Assembly (NCBI GenBank): GCA_019096195.1
Contig: JAGTXK010000091.1
Coordinates: 1,095,318 to 1,159,317, forward strand
Origin: Boletus sp. NGJ
Taxonomy: Eukaryota > Basidiomycota > Agaricomycetes > Boletales > Boletaceae
Reading direction: 5' to 3'
DNA length: 64,000 bases
Made by a program: the position numbers and the translations under genes. The stretch's first letter is position 1. Each line of letters begins with the position of its first letter. This document shows positions 33,221 to 45,330 of the stretch, piece after piece. The notes under the pieces are model-generated. The model was given only the letters and a program-made list of their open reading frames with translations, made no database searches and had not been told where the DNA came from.

Positions 33221-34282
33221 ATGCTCCCATTTCTGTGCGCGTCGACCAACCTCTCTGTACCCGTCCTCCTAATTCTCGCCGCCATGGCCACCCAACGGAG
33301 CGTCGCTTACGCCCAGTCTCAGGGAGATAACTACAACCCCTATTACTATTGGTTGTCGCCTGGGCGGATAGTTGGGATTGCAGTCGGTCTGTTTTTTTTT
33401 TCCCTTTCGCTGCGCTGTTTGAACAATTAGCTCTGGAATACTTACTGTTTCATGTACTTGCAGGTGCCGTTGCGCTGGTCTTCCTCATCCTGTCCATGCT
33501 GATCTTTGCCTGTCGTCGACGCCGCGCCGCCAAAGCATCCTCCAGGGTCGTGGTATCCAATTACTCGGCTGCGGGTGCACATCCACCAGCATTTCCAAGT
33601 CCGTCATGGCAGGAGGCGCAACAGACATCACCTGGGCCTGGCGCGACCAACATGGGGTGGTATTACCCAACGCAAAGCGGCACGCCGTCTTACCAGGCGA
33701 AGAGTACTGCATACTCGGACCAAGCGCAGAGATCCCCGCATTCAGAACGCGTACCGAGCGCTGCACCCATTAGCGAAGTGCAGAGGACCCCGACCTCGGA
33801 TCAAGTGCAAGGACCCGCGCCTAGGAGCCAAGAGCAGAGAATCGCCCCTCCTGGTCAAGTGCAGAGCGCTGCCAGTGTGCCCTCGGGTCAGGCGCAGACG
33901 ATTTCACCCCCGAGCCAGCCGCAGAGAACCGCAACCATAGGCCAAGCGCAGAGAATCTCCCCTCCGAGTCAGGCGCAGAGAACCGCACCAACCACAGGCC
34001 AAGCGCAGGGCACAACACTCTCGGGGCAAACGCAGAGCAACGCACGCCTGGGCCGAACTCAGGAGCAGGGAGCTCCTCCTCCTCGAGATGCGTATACTAG
34101 AGGCGCCCCAAGCGCTGGCGCAGCTAATGGTAGGGATCAAAGTCCGCCACCATACTCGGTGAGCCGTCCTTTTTTTCCCTCTCTCTCATGTGCCTCACGG
34201 TCGGCCACACGCTTCACAACCGCATCTTTTAAAGCTTACTGGACCTCCGGCTCCCCCAGCTGCTGCACATACTGTGCGGTAG
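33221..34282 (+). CDS. Single-pass membrane protein with Gln/Pro repeat tail and PPPY motif
   Basis: Three exons, 33,221-33,386, 33,464-34,158, 34,235-34,282, give 302 aa. An N-terminal signal sequence (LSVPVLLILAAM) is followed by a short Tyr-rich ectodomain and a transmembrane helix completed by splicing (GIAVGAVALVFLILSMLIF). A basic stop-transfer RRRRAAK follows. The ~210-residue cytoplasmic tail holds about ten degenerate repeats of 10-14 residues around GQAQRISPPSQ. The tail ends in SPPPYS, a PY motif that in other proteins binds WW domains of Rsp5/Nedd4 ubiquitin ligases. Such a plan fits a membrane sensor or a ligase adaptor, but I cannot choose. Donor GTCTGT of intron 1 is unusual. 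A downstream open frame to 34,686 is read-through of intron 2 and is not used here. Confidence 0.78.
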
Positions 34283-35300
34283 GGAAGTGCTGTGTCGAGC
34301 GAGGAGCAGTAAATTCAGATGCATGTGAGTTACACTTTTCGGCATCTAGCCTTGACTCATCCCCTATTCGACCGATGGCAAGTCGTGCCGCCACGCGCGG
34401 TCCCACCTTATCAGTCGGCGCCGTCATTTCACTCTCACCACTCTCCCTGCTGGCAGTTGACCGCTCAACTGTCGTCTTTCGTCCTTCCTTGTCGGTGACA
34501 CTTCCAGAGTTTCGCTTGCTTCATCTCATCGTTATTGTTATATCTACTCTGCAGACTGTTCAGACTCACGATCGAATACGCACATGTATGCCTCCAAAAA
34601 GCACCACCATTATCTCCGTTATCTCTGTCCCACCAATGTATCATTCTTCACCTCCTGGCTTTGATTCACACATGACGAGTCCCTGAGTAAAAGTTCCACG
34701 ACAACGTAAATATGACCATACTCAGCAACCGTCTGATTCGGGAAAAGTGAGCATAGCTCGATCACCTGTTACGGGAAGGTGCCACCAGGACTAGAGGGAA
34801 TACATATGGCAAAATGAAGGGGAAGTCGAACGTACCGTGTGTGTTTGTCTGCGTATGACGTGATCACGTTGCTTCGCGGCAACTGACGCTGTGTTGTCGG
34901 TGCGACTCTGGACGCCATCACCCTGAGATAGCATCCTCACTGGTGTTCGTAACACAATACCGCTCGGGAATGCATCTGATTCAACACGCGAGCGGAAGAG
35001 CGATGCCGTGACCATGGCACGAGGGATCAAGATACCGGGAACACCTTAAAGCGAAGCAAGGTCCGATGTGAAAAAAAAAAAAAACCTGTCCAATGGTGCA
35101 GTGTCACGGGAACCCGAAACTGCCGCATCTACTTACCAACACGCGTCTGCTGATTGGACCGGGCTGGACGTTCCTTTGTGCCATCGTACTGATGAGGCTT
35201 TTGATATCGTTTGCATTTCTTCGCACTAGCCCCCCTTTCCGTGAACGGAGCTGTCAAACCCACGAGCGCTCCAGACGTTGACATGTGGAGCGATGGATTG
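34283..35300. other. Intergenic, nothing recognised
   Basis: Includes a poly-A run near 35,072. No conserved coding or RNA motif is seen. Confidence 0.4.
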
Positions 35301-35535
35301 GGGGTGGGGTGACTCCGAGTTGGAGGGGTCGTGTCTGGTCTCAGGGAGTCAACATGAACACGTACGGGGTAGGGGGCTAACTCCGAGTTACAGGTTCATG
35401 CATACGAAATGTGCTGGTCTGTATTTCAGGGGGTCAATGTAAACACGGGGCAAGGGTTAACTCCGAGTTGGAGGTGATGCCATACGAAATGTCTACGGTC
35501 TGTATTTCCTCAGGGGTCAACGTTAACACGGGGTA
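35301..35535. repeat. Tandem repeat, about three copies of a ~80-base unit
   Basis: Each unit has CTCCGAGTT, then a CATACGAAATG block in the later copies, then GGTCTGTATTTC, then GGGGTCAA(C/T)(A/G)T(G/T)AACACGGGG. The first copy is shorter and more diverged. The tract is not coding. Confidence 0.75.
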
Positions 35536-38500
35536 GTAATCACCTCGGTCGAGCGGAGTTCCAAGTTACGGTTTCGAGTAGGCAGTCGCAGTCCTGTGAA
35601 AAAACGTTCTTTCGGAGTGATCTCGGCGCCATCATTTGCATGTTACCTTGGTCGCGGGCGTGCCGCTGCATTCGCAAATGACAACAGCCGTGACCCAATG
35701 GCGTGGACGAGATTTGTTGAACCGGTGCGTTTGGTGAGTGTTGGATTGACTATAGGTTCAATACCCGTATGGAAGTGGGATTGGGCGACGTTGTTTTCGT
35801 GGAACGGTCGCGTTGAAGAGGACATACGGTCGTACTTACCGTGTAGTTTGGATGGATGAGGAGTAGGTGGCGTTCAAGCACCGACGATCGGATGCCACGG
35901 TTCTGAATAGATGAATCTCGCCACCGTGAGAGTTGGGCCTGCACATCGTTGACCTTTCACTGCACAAATCTAGGTCGTACAGTAGAGCAGAGCAGCACCA
36001 ACTTGCCATGAGTTCAAGAGATTTATCTGATTCTTTGTCTCGCTTTAGTTCCGTCTCGCTCTGTTCCGGACGGCGAACTCGAGAGGGTGATGGCGGCGGA
36101 TTACCTCCGATGGGAATAACGATGTTTCGATTGGAATATGATGAACAGGATAGGATGAAATGAAGAAACGGAAAACAATCCCGCCGCTTCCAGGTGTCTC
36201 TTTCGTTTTGGATGGGGGGGGCCACAAGGTCAACCACCTGCTCCGTTCATACAGTGCTCACTCGTTCGATGCCGCGCAAACCCTTGGCGAGGGGAAGCTT
36301 CCATGCAAATCAATCAGCCACTTGGCACGTCCTACTTATCTTGATTACAGCCGCCGCGTAATGCCTCGAGGAGTGTTTATCAGAAGCCATTACGAACGTC
36401 ATCCCAATGCTTCTGCGCCAACCGACTTGCGAACGCCTTTCACCCTTTCCTTGGATCCTCGCCCCATGTCCAAGCCCACACGCCTCATTGCCGTATGATT
36501 GATCCACTTCCATGATGGTTTGCGCAGCCCATATGAATTCACTCGCTGGCAACACCGACTGCCCGTAACTCCGATCGTAGGGATCTCTTGCACACGACCA
36601 GGATCACGAACCAAGAGCGCCAGAACCGTCACATTGGGGTATGTAATGCTTGGAGCTTGGAGGGCTCAATCTGCCCTTTACGTTGCCCTCTTCCCACGTG
36701 TCCGCACCACATGGACCGTGCCAACGTTGTCGCACGCGGTTCCCCTTTCCACCCTTTTTGCCTTTTTGCACATACAACAGACACAGCTCGTGGGCGATAC
36801 ACGCTGACAGAGACCATGATGCGTACGTATGTAGCATCCTTCTTCTTTCCTCTTCTTCGGACCTCCGAGGGAATGGCCGAGACGACACGAGCACTATGGT
36901 TGTAGACTCGGGCCGGGATCTAGGGCCGCTCCTGGCTGTGGTCACGAAGTAACGGTACGTTGGTCGGACCATGTCCATGTGTTGAATGCGTCACCTCTAT
37001 GCAAGTTACGGCACAAACGCCAGTTCGCGGTACGAGGACTGGATATGGAAAGTGGTCACCCATGAGTTGCGTGGAATGAATAAGGACAAATTGCGTACGT
37101 GATGGAGAAACATTGTACCCTGGGACGAAACGATTTTCACAAGGATCGGAGAATCGGGACGGGTTCACGAACGGGATGACAGCAAGATCTGGCAGGGGAT
37201 CCTGAATCATACATACACTGCCAGACAGAGTTCATGTTCTGGAGAGCGGCGTGTGGACGTGAGTTTGAAGGGACATCATGGGACACCGTCCTAATGCAGA
37301 AACCATTTGACATTTTGTTGACAAGGAGATTGCACCGGACGGAGGGTACAGTAAGCTATCCGTGACTATAAGGCTATAAAGCGATCCACCCGCGAGGCTC
37401 AGCAATCCGGTCCAGGGACTTGCCAACCACCCTGAATGCAGCAAAAATAAGTCATTAAATAGCCGCAAAAAGAGTAACGAGCTGGTTAAAACGGCCGCGG
37501 GGGACGAATATCCTGAAATATCTTGAGGGAGAGGGGGAGCGCCGGCCAACATTTCTTCGACGCGGTGCTTTTCGAGGGCTCTGAGATGGCTTGGTGATTT
37601 CCTATTCGAGTTATTTCCATCAACCGGATACTATTAGTGGGGCAAGGATGTACCGCTGACCCTGATCCACGGCGAAGAAGTGTGCGCGCGGGAAGACCGG
37701 AGATGAGTGGATACGGTCAGAGGTTGCGCTAGGAGGTCTCACCACACTAGAAGACTGTGCGTGGAAGCGTAGCAAGTGGCCGCCGGTTTGCAGGAGAGCA
37801 GGATTAGTCAGCATGCAACACAACGTGCAGTATGAAACGATTTGGGCGCCGGTTTGCACCGATCAGAATGGTCCGTCGAGCCGGAGGGTTCGCGAGCCAG
37901 TCGTCCAAGGGGGGGGTACGATACGAACGAACAAATTCGTCGTCTTTAACTACGACGCATTAAAAAACCTGGATAAAAATACAGAAGGCATAAATATCGA
38001 CGAGCAAGATTGATAGTGAGGAGTTGAGGCTATTATTTTTGGCGCAACACTTGGCCCAAGCGATCTTGATCAGGCACAATAAGCCGGTGGCCGACTGGGG
38101 TCAGGATGGTGGAGAAGAAGGGTCGCAGGGGATCCCAAGCGAGGGGAGGGAAATGGAGGCAAGGCATGTGCGACGGAAAACAAATGACGCATGCAAACAT
38201 TCCTGATGAGGGATGGCACTTTTTGAACGGGAGCCCGTAATCCCTTTGATGTTGACTCAGCGACATGGAGGCGATGAAGGAGAATGATAAGGTGTGTGAA
38301 ATGCATCACCCGAGGAGTGCATGGAGATGAAAGAAGAGGCATGCTGGTGTTGGGCATGGACGACTGCAACAAGGGTGAGACCGAGTCAGGATCTGACTGT
38401 CGTAGTCGCTTGGTCGAGTCGCGGTCGAGCTAGGAAAGGTGCCGCCATCTGTGCTGCGGACAGTGGGAACAGGGTGGGTAAAGCAAACAAGCAATGGCAG

Positions 38501-38876
38501 GGGACGTTTGAGCACTTTGATTGGTCGCGCAGCTGGCCCTCTCCCTTTCCTAATTCGGCAAACTGAGCGACCCCGTAGTTCACAAGGGTCGTTCTTCTTG
38601 CCAAGAATGGAGAACAGTGGCGAATCCGGGGCTGATCCGGAATGGATGGGAGATCGCGATCTGGAAACCCGGATCTGTGACTGAATCTGATGAGCGCCGT
38701 TTGGCGTTGTTGCATTCGGCACCCGGTCGCGGAATAATTACATGCTGCCAGTAGAAAGATACAAACTTCAAAGACCCTCACCCAAAAGACTCCCATCCAT
38801 CCTGCTCGTCGCCCTTCTCTTTGACCCGTACTCCCATCATCTCTCTCCCCTCCCTTGCGCACTTCCCTCTCAAGAA
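35536..38876. other. Long non-coding interval before the MADS-box gene
   Basis: More than 3 kb with only short overlapping ORFs on both strands and no recognised domain, RNA gene or repeat. It may contain an extended regulatory region or an unrecognised, heavily spliced gene. The last part includes a CT-rich stretch (38,810-38,870) just before the MADS-box start, a common feature of fungal leaders. Confidence 0.4.
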
Positions 38877-40810
38877 ATGGGTAGGAGAAAGATCGAAATT
38901 CAGCCCATCACCGTACGTCCTGCTTCCATTCGGTGCAAGCGACTATTCTCGCATCTCCTTCTACCCCGTCCTCTCCAATTTTACTTGCACTCCTGCCTGT
39001 TCCATCTTTGACTCGTAATCGCTAACAACCTCTTATACATAGCACGAGCGTAACCGCTCTGTCACTTTTTTAAAGGTAGCCTTTCGGCTATTTTTGTTTT
39101 CCCCCCGGCTTGGCACTTATTATTATCTTCTCCTCGTCATTGATCCATAGCGCAAGAACGGCCTCTTCAAGAAGGCGTATGAACTTGGTGTTCTTTGCTC
39201 CGTCGATGTAGCCGTCATCATATTCGGTTCGTCCTTGCCTTTCATCCGCTCCGCTCACCTCATTCATCCCCGCATCCTCCAGAGGAACGTGCCGGTCACC
39301 ACCTCAAGCTTTACCAATATTGCTCCGGTGACGTTCATGACATCGTACAACGCCATGTCAGAGTATGTCACCCCCACATCCCTCGCGAACACTTCTCATT
39401 CCCCTCCCGCTAGTATGACGGAGAAAAGGACACGCGCACTCCTCACGACTTTGCTAACAACGCAAACACCAAACTACTCGACGATGCTGGCGATGGCGAC
39501 GATGACGATGCGGATGACGACGACCCCGACTCCAATCCACGTGGTGGAAACAGGAAACGCTTGGATGCCAAGTCGAAACAAGAGTACGGTAGCAATGGCA
39601 AACTTGCTCCTCCGGGAGCAGATTTGGGGTTGAACGTTGATGTTTGTACCAACGCATTCATTGCTGCCACGTATTGATTCCCCAATTCCAGATGAACGAT
39701 TACCCGCTCCACCGACCAATGACTATTCCTCAGCCACCTATGCCCCTTCACCCTTCTGCACAACTGCCAGCCGCAGGCGGCGCTTCGCTTCCTATCTCAA
39801 CGGAACGACATACCTCTTCTGGTCGGTTGATCCCTGCCAACAATCAACTTAGCTCTCAAAAGAAGCCCCGTCTAGCCCCTAGCGTCAGCGCAGGCAGCAA
39901 CCCAAAAGTCAATCCCGATGATTCTATGTATACCGCCGGCTACCTCCCTTCTCCTACCTCCGCGCACCCGTCGAACAGTTACCGGCAAAATGGCCAGACC
40001 TCACACCAACACCCTTACAATTACCTCGGCGTCGCTTCCTCCAGCCCGCAGCAGACGTTTCTTCCCTCATCCTCCTTTGACTTTCCATCTTCAAGAGGTG
40101 CCACGACATCATCACGGACTGCTGGGTACAATCCGCGATCATCAGCCACATACCCTCAACACCAGGAAGCCCAGTTACAAGGAATTTATCACCAGCTAAT
40201 GCGACATAATCTACCACCTGGCCAATCTCCAAATAGCTCCAACTCACGCTCTCAACAGTCCCCAGACTTGCTTTCGGCGTTTTTGGACAACGGTGATGAT
40301 CAGCGACCGCCGCCAGCACAGTCATCGCATTTTACTCCGTTAGACTGGCCTTCGCATGCTTCGTCGCAACAACAAGCACCGCCACCGCCGCAGCAGGATT
40401 CAGGTGGGAATTCCTGTCCATCTCAACATTGCTGCGCAACTAAATCATTGACAGGACACTCTGGTGACACGAGCTGGCTCGACTTCCTGTCGCACAGTGC
40501 GCCACAACACGGCGGACAACAACTTCATATGACCCTCCCAGCCGCCAATGGGAGAGATGGGCTATCATGGGAGCGCGATCGAGACATGGATCACTACAGT
40601 CCTTCAGAGCGCGGCGGCGGAAATATCGAGAAGAGCATGGCGAATGGTACGGGGCTTATTTCACCCCCATCACGCAAGCGACCCCGCGCGGATTCAGCGG
40701 CGGACGATAACCGACGACCGTCGCCGATCACGCGGGTTAAAGCTAGCATTGGTCAGGATTCGCTGGATCCAAATGGTGACGCCCATGGTCCTGGTATAAA
40801 AGAGGAATGA
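38877..40810 (+). CDS. RLM1: MADS-box transcription factor, RLM1/MEF2 type
   Basis: Predicted exons 38,877-38,912, 39,043-39,075, 39,151-39,226, 39,283-39,362, 39,414-39,641, 39,692-40,403, 40,455-40,810 give 506 aa. The MADS box fills residues 1-60: [20 protein letters not shown], then [20 protein letters not shown] and VDVAVIIFE. This is the MEF2-like type bound by the cell-wall-integrity MAP kinase in other fungi. An [20 protein letters not shown]-like extension follows, then an Asp-rich stretch and a long Ser/Pro/Gln-rich tail with S/TP sites. The last intron (51 bases, in frame) could also be retained, adding 17 residues. The donor GTTTGT at 39,642 is weak. The factor should bind CTA(A/T)4TAG-like sites in the nucleus. 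Confidence 0.9.
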
Positions 40811-42743
40811 GATTGAATCTGCTAAATTCTTTCCTCTCCCTCGGTGCTGACGTCCTTATTCACAAACACGCTGAACTACTATTGACGTTGTTATAGCCCT
40901 ACTCCAAACCGGTTGTTTTCACCCTTGTTTCTCGAGAGAGACTTGAAACTAATGATGAGACACTATTTGCTGTCAAAAACATGTACTAGTAGGAGTACTT
41001 GCGAGGACATTTTTGTTATCTTGTTTCGCAAACTACTGTTGTTGTGGCTTGCAGGAGGATCTACACTGTTTTCACCTCAGTTGCTGCGTGCGACGCGACC
41101 CAACGAGGACGTACGATCAACGTCAACGCTCATGTGCCTACTATCTAATCCACGATAATCTACATAACGTTTCCATCGGACGGGATCGCGACGAAAGGAC
41201 AAACGCACGTTTGTGTTTTACAGTCACGCTCCGCCTCCGTCCCGTCGCAACCTGAAGTGGGTTCAACGTTCGACTGCGGGTCCACGGTCATATCGCATTG
41301 CCCCGCGGTGATCGCTCCGACGGAGGAGATCCCCACAAGAACTACCTACCCAGTAGCCAACGTCCTGTCCTGTCCTAGATGGGAGGTTATATACCGTTCA
41401 TGTACCAGCCTTGACGGGGGCGTACCGTGGGCATGTCACGACGTTGGCAGTACAGGCATCTCTGGTAGGTGCTGTATGAACGACCCGTCAGAGCTGGGAG
41501 CATTCCGGTACGCTCGCGGGGCTGTGAAGAAGCGTCCCGGGAAGTAGTGTGATTCCCGATCAGAGTCGTTTGCGCTGGCACGCGTGTTCCGAGTCTACGT
41601 GCGCCCGCCGGTAGGGGTAGGCTCGAGGCGACGTGACTTGGCGGACGCTCGCTCGCTCGTACGCGAAACGTTAGTCGCCAGTCTGGCCCGTTCGGCTGAG
41701 CCCCACTGAGTGACTGGCCATCATGACGTCCAGGCAAGCAACTGCACATTTTCCGACGGAAAACTCGTCTCTCCGTACAAACGCCAAACGTCGCTCTGAA
41801 CGTTACAGCTTGGCTTACCCCGCGGTCGCGAATAGAAGCGCGACGAAGCGATGACCCATCCCGTCGAGTTACAGTAAGTATTTCCTTGAGAAACAAACCA
41901 AACCAAACAGAAAAAGAGAAAAGAAAAAAAAAAAAAAGGTTACTCGCTTCGTCCATGGTGCTTGCCCTAATACTTCATGCGGGAATAATCCATGAATGAT
42001 ATATTGTAGATTCATGTGTGCGGTATTCAGGCGGCCCAATTCGGCCTTCCATTTCTGATTCAAAACACTCTGGCTCCGTTTTTCGTCGAGGGACGGATTG
42101 CGGTGAGGCTGCTTCTCGTCCGTTCAGGAAAGATTACCCACATGGTCCATGATTGTAGACGAGCCTAACCAAATTTGTAAATGCGTGGACATGTTCGTTG
42201 ATCAGCCCCGTATGCGCCGCTCTGCGAAGCGCCGTGGACTGATCTCACGCAGTCGTCTTGTTTGCGATGAGACCGTGGGTACTCGACGAGGAAGCAAGGG
42301 AACGAGTGTCATATCAAGTAAGGGCTGACAAGACGACTTTTTAGCAAAATGAACGACGACGCCCAGCTTTGCGAGTGGATCATCATCAACGCACTCATGA
42401 CGTGTGCCTCGCGCTTCACTCGCGGATTTTGGTTTCAATAAAGCCGGCCCTTGTGATTCGTCGAAGCCACGTTCAAATCCGCTCGAGCGTCTTCGAATCG
42501 TATAATGACTATGACGACACGATCAATTTTTTTTTGATATGCTGTGACAGGTATCAGGTTCGATATGAGCGAGTGAACTGAACCTTGCGCCCGCTCGGGT
42601 CAGACCCTGACCGGTTGGATCATCGATTGCTGTGGGTGGCAGGATCTGCCTTTGACTACATTTGGCGTGAGATGGTCTGACACTCGTGAGTGTAGCGGGC
42701 GAATTGAGGATATGTTGTCGTTTCACCAGAAAACGAATCTCCA
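40811..42743. other. Intergenic, nothing recognised
   Basis: ORFs at 41,257-41,547 (plus) and 41,387-41,956 (minus) overlap each other and lack known motifs. A poly-A run lies at about 41,923. A hairpin GCGGATTT...AAATCCGC at 42,422-42,481 was examined and is not a tRNA. Confidence 0.4.
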
Positions 42744-43060
42744 TTGGACGAAAGGTTGACGTTTGAGTCGCCCATCGACTTGGCCAGCATGGCAGGTACT
42801 AATCACAAGATGAGTGGGAGCACGTGTGATGCCGGATGGTTGGTAGGCATGGTGCTATCGTCAAATCCAGCCTGCTCGAACCTATCACCGAGGGAAAGAT
42901 GGTACAGCTTCGTCAGTCAGAGTGTCCAATTACCTCGAATGACACATACAACTTCAACACGGGAAACCATCGGGGCACGTTGTATTGGCGTTCGAGTACG
43001 TGGCGCCATGCTGCGGTGGTCTCCCTGGCCAACTCATGATATACGATTCGGATAACTGTG
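42744..43060 (+). pseudogene. Possible multicopper-oxidase fragment
   Basis: The plus frame near 42,836-43,039 holds SECPITSNDTYNFNTGNHRG followed by TLYWRSST. In multicopper oxidases the same place reads QCPI...Y.F....QxGTxWxHSH, so the spacing fits but the copper-binding HSH is missing. With a laccase relic 1.5 kb away, a broken relative is plausible. Chance resemblance cannot be excluded. Confidence 0.3.
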
Positions 43061-44429
43061 TGGTTATGACATTGAGAACGCGGCACCCTGAAAGGTACTC
43101 CGCAGCCACTTCTTCAGGATAACTGATTCATTGCTTATATAGAAGATACGGAAATCACATTTTGATGCACCTGATAAGCATATATTGTAATAGCCGAGAA
43201 GGATGACCGTCCGTGATGCTACATGCGTAGATAGCACGTACCTTTGCCCCCTGGTGCATTTCTGCATGAACTGGGTTTTGAGTGTGAAATGACTACGGCA
43301 AAGTCAGCATGCGGTCATCGAGGCTCAACGTTCAACCTTTGAAGCGCTCATCAACACGGCAACATATGACGAGACGTTTCAAGAGTGGCTGTTCAATCCA
43401 AAACTGGCGGTCATTAAAAGTTTCATACTAATCAAGACACTTGCTCGTGAAGCGACGAAACCATACCGACCGAGGTAGCTTGTGGATGCGAACTTCCAAT
43501 CATAGCCACGCTGACGCACGGAACGTGTAGCCCGTCTACGTTTCCCTGTGAAGCTGCCCCGTGCGCTTGCTCAAACCCAGTGGGACGTGGGACCCATGTC
43601 GTCACAGATCTCACGACGCGAAAAAGGCATGAGGTCCGTTCAAAGATCATCGCCGTGATCTGCAGGGACGCCTGGGAGCAACTGCTTTGAGCGATATAGT
43701 CGACGAGGTTCGAAGTCGAGAGGTGGTGTGTTTCGAATGCAACCGAATCTGTCTGTCCACTTTTTCCATTTTCGAGGACGCCATTGACACCTGCCACTAC
43801 TTTACATTTGGATTTCAGCCATGGCGATAACGGAACAGATCACGCTCACCGTATTCAGAAGACCTTTGGAGGATTGTCAAGTTTTTCTGCACAACAGTTC
43901 AAGTAACATAGCTGTTGGGCAGCATCAGAAAGACCTCAAAGTTGAACAAGCTCAACGTTTTGCATGGTCACTGGTCACGCGGTACTGGTCACGCCCCATC
44001 GAGGCTTGCCCTGGACCATCATCTGCCAGGCTGTCAGGACTCAGCTACACACCACACATTCCTTGCTATCGGGAATTTTCAATTCCGAGAATCCCTCCTA
44101 GGATGTAATGCCGTTTTATTGTCGTCCGTGTGTTCACCTACACCGACTCGTTCCGTAGCTCTTGAAAATTCGTTCTGTCGCCCGCTGTCCGAGCCCATGA
44201 TGACTTGCAATTGGTTTAGACTCAGATCGCACTTTTTGTGCATTTCCCTGTCCAACCTTCTATCAGTCTCATTGCTGACCTCTTGATTGTTGATGCTGTT
44301 GTGTCCCCAGATGATTTCACCAAATCGTGAGTAGCATCCGCTTTCACAGTTTTCACTTCCTTTTAGTGCCATCCTTGTTGGAACCTCTCTGGGACCAATT
44401 ATCACTTAGCAGAAAGTATGTCCACAGGA
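43061..44429. other. Intergenic, nothing firm
   Basis: A minus ORF at 43,797-43,432 and plus ORFs near 43.8-44.3 kb lack recognisable motifs. Given the flanking relics, eroded gene sequence is possible. Confidence 0.35.
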
Positions 44430-44825
44430 TTACGACGACAAACTATTCGTAAATGGCGACAAGCTACTTGACCGATGATGCATACCATGCTCACTGGAAC
44501 GATCTCTCAGTCGGCTTTATTATCCTTTTTTTTATTAAATAACTGACAGGCAACACTGGCAACATTGGCACGACATTTCACAATCACAACCAGATGAATG
44601 GTTCAACCTTTACTTGATCAGTGTCCAATCGCCCCCGGAAATTCATTCTTGTACAATTTCAGCGCGGGGTTTGGCACATTCTGGTACTCTTCACATTATA
44701 GGGCGCAACACTGTGATAATCTGCGTGGTCCTCTCGTCATGTACGTTCCTGACTGTCCCGAGTCTTACTATGTTGAGTGGCAGCTGACGATCCGATTCAG
44801 TCGCAATGAGGACCTTCATGTGTGA
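44430..44825 (+). pseudogene. Laccase relic (copper motifs L1-L2 region)
   Basis: A fragment of the first cupredoxin domain. HWH of motif L1 is at 44,563-44,571, just after a likely intron acceptor. After frameshifts the open stretch from 44,598 reads QCPIAPGNSFLYNFSAGFGT then FWYSSHYRAQHCDNLRGPLV, the L2 region. The usual WYHSH is WYSSH, so one copper-ligand His is Ser (codon 44,688-44,690). Laccases oxidise phenols with three types of copper and are about 500 residues; here only ~100 remain. At least two frameshifts separate L1 from L2. The rest of the enzyme is absent downstream. Confidence 0.75.
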
Positions 44826-45330
44826 GTGCACCGGATTCGACGCCCTACTAGATGATCGATATCACTTGCACGGATTTTTTCTGACTGACTGTTTCTGGCA
44901 GTGATATATCGATCAGCCCTGTCCAGGACTTGGAAGGCGTTCGTGAGCACCTTTCACTCGACGGTGCGCTGCGATGACGTTTTCGGGGTTCATCATGATT
45001 CATTGGTCTTACAGACGCATCGCGCGCGCTTTTGTCTATACCGTGGTCCGCATTAGGACTTTCCCTCGCCCTTCCAGCGGTCCGCTCCCCCCATCTCTCC
45101 ATACTTACCTCGACAAGTTTCACCATATGTAGACTGGTTGCGCACTCAAACGACGCATCGTAAAGCAACGTTTTATTTTCCACAATCCACACACCGCACA
45201 GTTACTAAAAAAACTTGGAAAGAAACCACAAGTGTGATGTAAAAGCATGTTAAACAAAAGAAGAAAAAAAGGTTTAAATAACATTGATTGCTGCACATCG
45301 TTTAAAGGGCCTCTTGGGTCTCCCGCCTTT
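44826..45330. other. Intergenic between laccase relic and the zinc-cluster gene
   Basis: No gene is seen. The part near 45,180-45,330 is probably the 3' UTR of the minus-strand regulator, judging by position and AT-rich short runs. Confidence 0.4.

Noticed and set aside
34159-34686. C-terminal extension of the PPPY gene by read-through
   Set aside because: A GT-AG intron right after PPPYS gives a short sensible end. The extension has low-complexity, non-conserved composition.
36000-37600. Many short overlapping ORFs
   Set aside because: Typical shadow ORFs of GC-balanced non-coding DNA; no domain or codon pattern seen.
41257-41956. Overlapping ORFs on both strands at 41.3-42.0 kb
   Set aside because: They overlap in opposite directions, lack motifs, and have no supporting splice structure.
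42422-42481. tRNA-like pairing GCGGATTT...AAATCCGC with a GTTCAAATC block
   Set aside because: No D-arm, anticodon arm or T-stem can be drawn at the right spacing. Only a simple hairpin remains.
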